DNA from: Caprella mutica
Taxonomy: Eukaryota > Arthropoda > Malacostraca > Amphipoda > Caprellidae
Length of the DNA: 64,000 nucleotides
NCBI GenBank assembly: GCA_947561585.1
Contig: CANNZV010000435.1
Coordinates: 124,001-188,000, forward strand
Reading direction: 5' to 3'
Position 1 is the first letter of the stretch. Every line of letters starts with the position of its first letter. Shown one piece after another: positions 62,840 through 64,000 of this stretch. A program made the translations under genes and the position numbers. Below the pieces are notes generated by a model. It made no database searches and was not told where the DNA came from. It was given only the letters and a program-made list of their open reading frames with translations.

Positions 62840-63505
62840 TAGTTAGCCATAAAGTACTGCATGTCTCTGTGTAGTTAGCCATAAAGTACTGCGTGCCTCT
62901 GTGTAGTTAGCCATAAAGTACTGCGTGTCTCTGTGTAGTTAGCCATAAAGTACTGCGTGTCTCTGTGTAGTTAGCCATAAAGTACTGCGTGCCTCTGTGT
63001 AGTTAGCCATGAAGTACTGCATGTCTCTGTGTAGTTAGCCATGAAGTACTGCATGTCTCTGTGTAGTTAGCCATGAAGTACTGCGTGCCTGTGTTTAGTT
63101 AGCCATAAAGTACTGCGTGCCTGTGTGTACTTAGCCATAAAGTACTGCGTGCCTGTGTGTAGTTAGCCATAAAGTACTGCGTGCCTGTGTGTAGTTAGCC
63201 ATGAAGTACTGCGTGCCTCTGTGTGTTTAGCCATAAAGTACTGCGTGCCTCTGTGTATTTAGCCATAAAGTACTGCGTGCCTCTGTGTATTTAGCCATAA
63301 AGTACTGCGTGCCTCTGTGTGTTTAGCCATAAAGTACTGCGTGCCTCTGTGTACTTAGCCACAAAGTACTGCATGCCGTTCAGCTTACACCTAAAGTACT
63401 GCGTGCCATTTAGCTTACCAATAAAGTACTGCGTGCTATTTATTCTACCTATGAACCACTGCGTGCCCTTATTTAGCTTACATATAAAGTACTGCGTGCC
63501 TCTCC
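62840..63505. repeat. 32-bp minisatellite GTTAGCCATAAAGTACTGCG + TGCCTCTGTGTA
   Basis: About 20 copies. Interior units alternate between CATGTCTCTG, CGTGCCTCTG and CGTGCCTGTG forms. Units right of 63350 diverge (CATTTAGCTTAC in place of CTGTGTAGTTAG), as expected of an array edge. Confidence 0.94.
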
Positions 63506-63955
63506 CACTAATCTCTATACCATCGCACTATAATTAATTGCTCTAGCATTTATATCTCGATACTATAGTCAATATAGGCACATATTCGATTGGTGTTGTG
63601 TCGTCCTGAAAGAAAATAAGGGCAGTTTTTTGGTAGTAAGAGGGAAAATCTAAAAAAATGTTGGAAATTTAAATTTGAAAAAAAATGAAAAATGTTAAAA
63701 TTTGTATTTTTTATAGAAAAGAAATAATAAAAGAAAGTAAAAAGGGAAAAAATGGAATAAAATCAACTTACGTTAAACTAGTATCAATTGGAAGAAAATC
63801 ATTGATTCTTGTATCATTTAACCAGTAATGTCAATAACAACTAATTCATCTTACATAATCATCGATGATTAGCTATGATTTAACTATGGCAATATCATGT
63901 ATGATTATCTATGATTGTAATATGCAGCCAAATACAGCAGCCATAGGTGCCAAAG
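63506..63955. other. A+T-rich unique sequence
   Basis: Nothing recognised; A-rich tracts at 63640-63770. Confidence 0.4.
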
Positions 63956-64000
63956 CAGAAAGTTATGGTGGGGCCATAGGAGATGAAGAGGGAGTTATGG
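63956..64000 (+). repeat. Start of another GTTATGGTGGGGCCATAG array, cut by the window end
   Basis: AAAGTTATGGTGGGGCCATA followed by GGAGATGAAGAGGGAGTTAT and GG: one complete unit and the beginning of the next. Confidence 0.75.

Overview
This window looks like intronic and intergenic DNA from a metazoan nuclear genome. It is strongly A+T-rich, has no operon-like gene packing, and contains two spliced exons with standard GT-AG junctions, many simple tandem arrays and many short inverted-repeat transposons. An arthropod, probably an insect, fits best, but that is inference from general character; no species-diagnostic gene is present.

Only one protein-coding gene can be supported. It lies on the minus strand: an internal exon at 20013-19751 splices across a 2.56 kb intron to a long last exon at 17190-15404. 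Together these encode about 682 residues of a multi-pass membrane protein: three visible membrane segments, then a long serine-, cysteine- and asparagine-rich tail ending in an acidic stretch. The 5' part of the gene is not visible, and the upstream intron may hold part or all of the DNA from 20 to 64 kb. I do not recognise the family.

The rest is dominated by more than 30 separate minisatellite or satellite arrays, covering roughly a third of the window by rough count. The largest is a 32-bp satellite of about 6.07 kb (21135-27205) with higher-order periods of 704 and 1,728 bp. Others are a 23-bp array with a 621-bp higher-order duplication (10.7-12.0 kb), a 16-bp array (48.3-49.8 kb), an 11-bp array turning into a 16-bp array (59.5-60.9 kb), and many 15-55 bp arrays. 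Several monomers are built round a perfect palindrome.

A second theme is a dispersed family of palindromic non-autonomous DNA transposons (about 150-230 bp, one about 850 bp). They begin GGGTAAGTT, end AACTTACCC, have a centre like GGTATCCATGATACC, and some copies are flanked by TA. At least a dozen copies or fragments lie between 7 and 52 kb. A different motif, GTTATGGTGGGGCCATAG, recurs at eight or more loci in both orientations, as arrays and as lone copies.

Other items are a cluster of five CCAAT-type boxes with a GC box at 59.1-59.3 kb, a CGCG-rich block at 61.6-62.0 kb, an inverted pair of dispersed repeats at 55.3 and 62.2 kb, and two arrays of the same palindromic unit in opposite orientation at 38.0 and 39.2 kb. 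Nearly all long open frames outside the one gene are read-through of tandem repeats and are not genes.
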